Positions 61,760-64,000 of a stretch of DNA of 64,000 nt are shown one piece after another; within the stretch, counting starts at the first letter, position 1; every line of letters begins with the position of its first letter. The position numbers were made by a program, and so were the translations under genes. The stretch is from contig NZ_JXQV01000012.1 of assembly GCF_000834635.1 (NCBI RefSeq), positions 186,001-250,000 of the forward strand, in the 5' to 3' direction. The notes under the pieces are model-generated. The model searched no databases. It saw nothing but the letters and a program-made list of their open reading frames with translations, and was not told where the DNA came from. The DNA is from Agrobacterium tumefaciens (GTDB lineage Bacteria; Pseudomonadota; Alphaproteobacteria; Rhizobiales; Rhizobiaceae).

Positions 61760-62641
61760 TTAAGCCTGCGCCGAAAGCGTCAGGCCGATGCCCCATGGGT
61801 CTTTCAGCATAATGCCATCGCTCGTCCGCGTCGTTGCTATTCCGAGCCTGTCGAGGGTCGCAACGGCACTGTCCAGAGCAGCTTTCTCGTTGAATTTCAG
61901 GGAGTAGCCGGAAAGGCCTGTCATGTTACCTGTGCGGGCCACCGCGCCCCGGCTGTTCCAGATGTTGGCGGCCACGTGGTGATGATAGGCACCGGAGCCA
62001 AAGAAGCTCGCGCCGGGATAGCGCGCCATGATCTTCAGGCCCAGCACATCCTGATAGAAAACATCGGCCTGCGGAATATCGCCCACCTGCAAGTGGATAT
62101 GGCCAATGGCCGTGCCGTCAGGGGCCTTGGCGAATGTTGCTTTCGGCGCGCTGTCATAGAGGGACTGAAGGTCGAGCCGGTTGGTGGCCATGGAAACCGT
62201 GCCATCCGGCTGATAGCTCCATTCCTGCGGCGTCCGGTCCCGGTAAACCTCGATGCCGTTGCCTTCCGGGTCGGCCAGATAGATAGCTTCGCTGACGAGA
62301 TGGTCCGAAGCACCCTGAAGCGGTACATTGTTATTGGCAACATGGGTCAGCCACAGAGCGAGATCGCTGCGGGTCGGCATTAAAAATGCGGTGTGGAAAA
62401 GGCCGGCGGCGCTGGCCGGTGCGCGTGTCGTGCCGTGGCCGGTCGTCAGCGTCAAAAGCGGCTGGCCGCCTGCGCCCAGAACCTCACCACTTGCCGTCTT
62501 CTCGATAACCGAGAGGCCGATGATCTTCTGGTAAAACGCCGAGACGCCTGCCAGATCCTGCACCACAAGATGCGCCTGACCCACATAGGTAGGGCGCGTC
62601 AATGCAAACATCTCGTCTTTAACCAACTCATGCACTCCCAT
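61760..62641 (-). CDS. VOC-family dioxygenase-like protein (CatE type)
   Basis: A 293-residue protein with two vicinal-oxygen-chelate modules. QAHLVVQDLAGVSAFYQKIIG starts the first, and GIEVYRDRTPQEW gives a glutamate; GHIHLQVGDIPQADVFYQDVLG starts the second, followed by YHHHVAANIW. This pattern is that of CatE-like catechol 2,3-dioxygenase or glyoxalase-related proteins. Metal ligands are probably the two early histidines and a glutamate. The substrate is unknown. The start at 62641 has GAGG about 11 bases upstream. Confidence 0.85.
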   Translation of the reverse strand: MGVHELVKDEMFALTRPTYVGQAHLVVQDLAGVSAFYQKIIGLSVIEKTASGEVLGAGGQPLLTLTTGHGTTRAPASAAGLFHTAFLMPTRSDLALWLTHVANNNVPLQGASDHLVSEAIYLADPEGNGIEVYRDRTPQEWSYQPDGTVSMATNRLDLQSLYDSAPKATFAKAPDGTAIGHIHLQVGDIPQADVFYQDVLGLKIMARYPGASFFGSGAYHHHVAANIWNSRGAVARTGNMTGLSGYSLKFNEKAALDSAVATLDRLGIATTRTSDGIMLKDPWGIGLTLSAQA

Positions 62642-62828
62642 GAAAACTGTGCCTCTGCGGCAATCTGAGGGCCACTATGCGCGCGTTCCATCGTTCACGA
62701 AAGATGGCCGTTTGGTGAAAGAGTGTGCACTCATTGTTGACAATGAACCGCGTTTGGCTTGACGCGGATCAATTACGCCCTCCGCTTCATTGGGTAGACT
62801 AGGGGCATCTGACATGCAGGAGACAGAC

Positions 62829-63239
62829 ATGTATAACAGAATTCTTGTTCCGGTTGATTTCAGCGCCGTTGAAAAAGGCGAGAAGATCCTCAAGAAAGCC
62901 GAAGCATTGCTTGGCAGAGATGGTGAAATCATATTGCTGAATGTGGTCGAAGATCTCCCGAATTATCTGGCCATCGATCTGCCGCTCGACATCATTGAAA
63001 ATGCAATCGATGATGCCAAAGCAAGGTTGACGGCCCTGCAGCAGACTTCACCTTTTGTCAGCTCAGTCGAGGTCCGCAACGGCTCGGCCGCCCGCGAGAT
63101 TTTGGCGGCTGCTGCGGATTTGAAAGCGGACCTCATCATCATCGCCTCGCACACGCCGGATATGACCAATTATTTCATCGGTGCCACGGCAGACCGCGTG
63201 GTCCGCCACGCCAAATGCTGCGTTCTGGTGGACCGATAG
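62829..63239 (+). CDS. Universal stress protein (UspA family)
   Basis: A 136-residue UspA-fold protein. YNRILVPVDFSAVEKGEKIL opens it, and the nucleotide-binding end is ASHTPDMTNYFIGATADRVV, a variant of the G-2x-G-9x-G(S/T) motif in which the first glycine is replaced. It may therefore bind ATP weakly. The ATG at 62829 has CAGGAG six bases ahead. Such proteins are induced in starvation and stress. It is followed by a hemolysin III family gene. Confidence 0.9.
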   Translation: MYNRILVPVDFSAVEKGEKILKKAEALLGRDGEIILLNVVEDLPNYLAIDLPLDIIENAIDDAKARLTALQQTSPFVSSVEVRNGSAAREILAAAADLKADLIIIASHTPDMTNYFIGATADRVVRHAKCCVLVDR

Positions 63240-63370
63240 GCTAAGGGCACTCTCCCAGTCTTACTTTTGCGACAGGCGCGAACGCAAAGTGATCGCCTTT
63301 CGCACGCCCGGTCTTGTTCCCGACTCATATTGGTAGCATGATCTGCTCACTTTCTATTCGGGAACAGACC

Positions 63371-64000
63371 ATGAGTGAGCTATGGCGCTTTGGACGCCGC
63401 TATGACCTTCCAGAAATCGTTGCTGATGGCATTGTCCACGGAGTAGGCATCGTCTTTGCGCTGATCGGCGCAACGGCCCTGATCTTCTACGTCACCCTGT
63501 GGGGAAGCTTCAGCGCCATCGCTGCTGTCTGGATCTATGCTCTGGGTCTCGTGGCCTGTCTGTCCATTTCGTTTACCTATAATATCTGGCCCCATTCCCA
63601 TGTGAAGTGGCTGCTGCGCAGGCTGGATCATTCCGGCATTTTCATTCTCATTGCCGCGACCTACACGCCCATTCTGCAGCGCGGCATCGAAGACCCCATG
63701 ATTGCCGTCACGCTGGCTGGCATCTGGGCGGCGGCGCTGTCCGGCATCATGCTCAAATGCTTCTTTCCCGGCCGGTTTGATCGGCTGACCATCGCTCTCT
63801 ATCTCGCCATGGGTTGGAGCGGTGTCATGGTGGCAGATCGCCTGTCCTACCATCTGCCGCCCATCAGCCTTTGGCTCATCGTCATCGGTGGCATCATCTA
63901 TTCCATGGGCGTTATTTTCCATGTGTGGGAGCGCCTGCGGTTCCAGAATGCCATCTGGCACGGTTTCGTGGTCACGGCGGCTGCGGTGCACTATGTGGCC
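63371..64000 (+). CDS. Hemolysin III/PAQR-family membrane protein (5' part)
   Basis: An open frame of 210 codons running off the window end, so the stop is not visible. It starts MSELWRFGRRYDLPEIVADG. The PAQR/hemolysin III marks are the first-span ADGIVHGVGIVFALIGATAL, RLDHSGIFILIAATYTPI and HGFVVTAAAVHYV, with the conserved Ser/His residues of the putative metal-hydrolase site. About seven spans are expected. The function of bacterial members is poorly known and the hemolysin name is historical. It follows the universal stress protein gene by 131 bases. Confidence 0.9.
   Translation, partial: MSELWRFGRRYDLPEIVADGIVHGVGIVFALIGATALIFYVTLWGSFSAIAAVWIYALGLVACLSISFTYNIWPHSHVKWLLRRLDHSGIFILIAATYTPILQRGIEDPMIAVTLAGIWAAALSGIMLKCFFPGRFDRLTIALYLAMGWSGVMVADRLSYHLPPISLWLIVIGGIIYSMGVIFHVWERLRFQNAIWHGFVVTAAAVHYVA

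Noticed and set aside
61644..61796. Upstream extension of the AI-2E transporter frame
   Set aside because: It would overlap the VOC gene end, and the ATG at 61643 has a good ribosome-binding site.
63380..63991. A 203-codon minus-strand frame
   Set aside because: It is antisense to the hemolysin III family gene, which has the PAQR motifs but no visible stop in this window.

Overview
The window looks like a chromosomal segment of a Rhizobiaceae alphaproteobacterium, most likely Agrobacterium or a close Rhizobium relative. The base composition appears to be high 50s percent GC. Gene content is typically rhizobial: a protein of the Agrobacterium Atu4866 family, a DUF930 protein, an R. etli-type zinc L-asparaginase, an iron superoxide dismutase, a dmeRF pair, and short palindromic intergenic elements like those of Rhizobiaceae. 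I see no phage, plasmid origin, insertion sequence, CRISPR array, rRNA or tRNA. Most of the window is ordinary, well-packed chromosome, with two more AT-rich patches (about 2.4-3.3 kb and 47.9-49.5 kb) that look acquired or decayed.

Layout, 0-20 kb. The window opens inside a sulfate ABC transporter operon (cysT partial, cysW, cysA). Next come a toxin-antitoxin pair (PemK/MazF-like toxin with a Phd-like antitoxin), a quinone oxidoreductase, an unusual EAL-CBS-GGDEF cyclic-di-GMP protein and a solitary ParD-like antitoxin. The betI-betB-betA glycine betaine synthesis operon follows behind a near-perfect BetI palindrome. After it lie a ClC chloride exchanger, a DUF3750 protein, an asparaginase, a glutathione transferase, a PAS-GAF-GGDEF diguanylate cyclase, and a divergent MarR regulator/DHA2 exporter pair.

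Layout, 19-38 kb. A DNA-repair pair (ligase-associated exonuclease and ATP-dependent ligase) is followed by a Tat-exported hydrolase and two tandem L,D-transpeptidases with different export signals. Then come a TM2 protein, the ohrR-ohr peroxide module, a LysR/SDR/Atu4866 cluster, a HerA-like ATPase, an HxlR/SDR pair, an aldo/keto reductase, a TadG-like protein with a von Willebrand A region, trans-aconitate methyltransferase, an aminotransferase, and an ArgP-type regulator divergent from a LysE exporter.

Layout, 38-52 kb. An acetyltransferase, sodB, a metallophosphoesterase, a second LysE-like exporter and two c-type cytochromes precede a cobalamin riboswitch controlling cbtB-cbtA (cobalt uptake). 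Then come a DJ-1/PfpI protein, a chemotaxis receptor, an acetyltransferase, and a small AT-rich patch of unknown genes with a truncated hydrolase. A MerR regulator is divergent from dmeR-dmeF (cobalt/nickel efflux). Cobalt import and export are thus encoded about 6 kb apart.

Layout, 52-64 kb. A ProXWV-type betaine/choline ABC transporter complements the bet operon in osmoprotection. It is followed by palindromic repeats, oligopeptidase B, a DUF930 protein, a DapA-like aldolase, a polysaccharide deacetylase, an AI-2E family permease, a VOC dioxygenase-like protein, a universal stress protein and the start of a hemolysin III family gene that runs off the window.

I did not find a convincing, wholly new multi-gene system. 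The most distinctive material is the cobalt in/out region with its riboswitch, the Phd/PemK hybrid toxin-antitoxin pair with a visible operator, the AT-rich patch with a HEPN-like protein beside a truncated hydrolase, the reversed-order EAL-CBS-GGDEF protein, and the dispersed palindromic elements.
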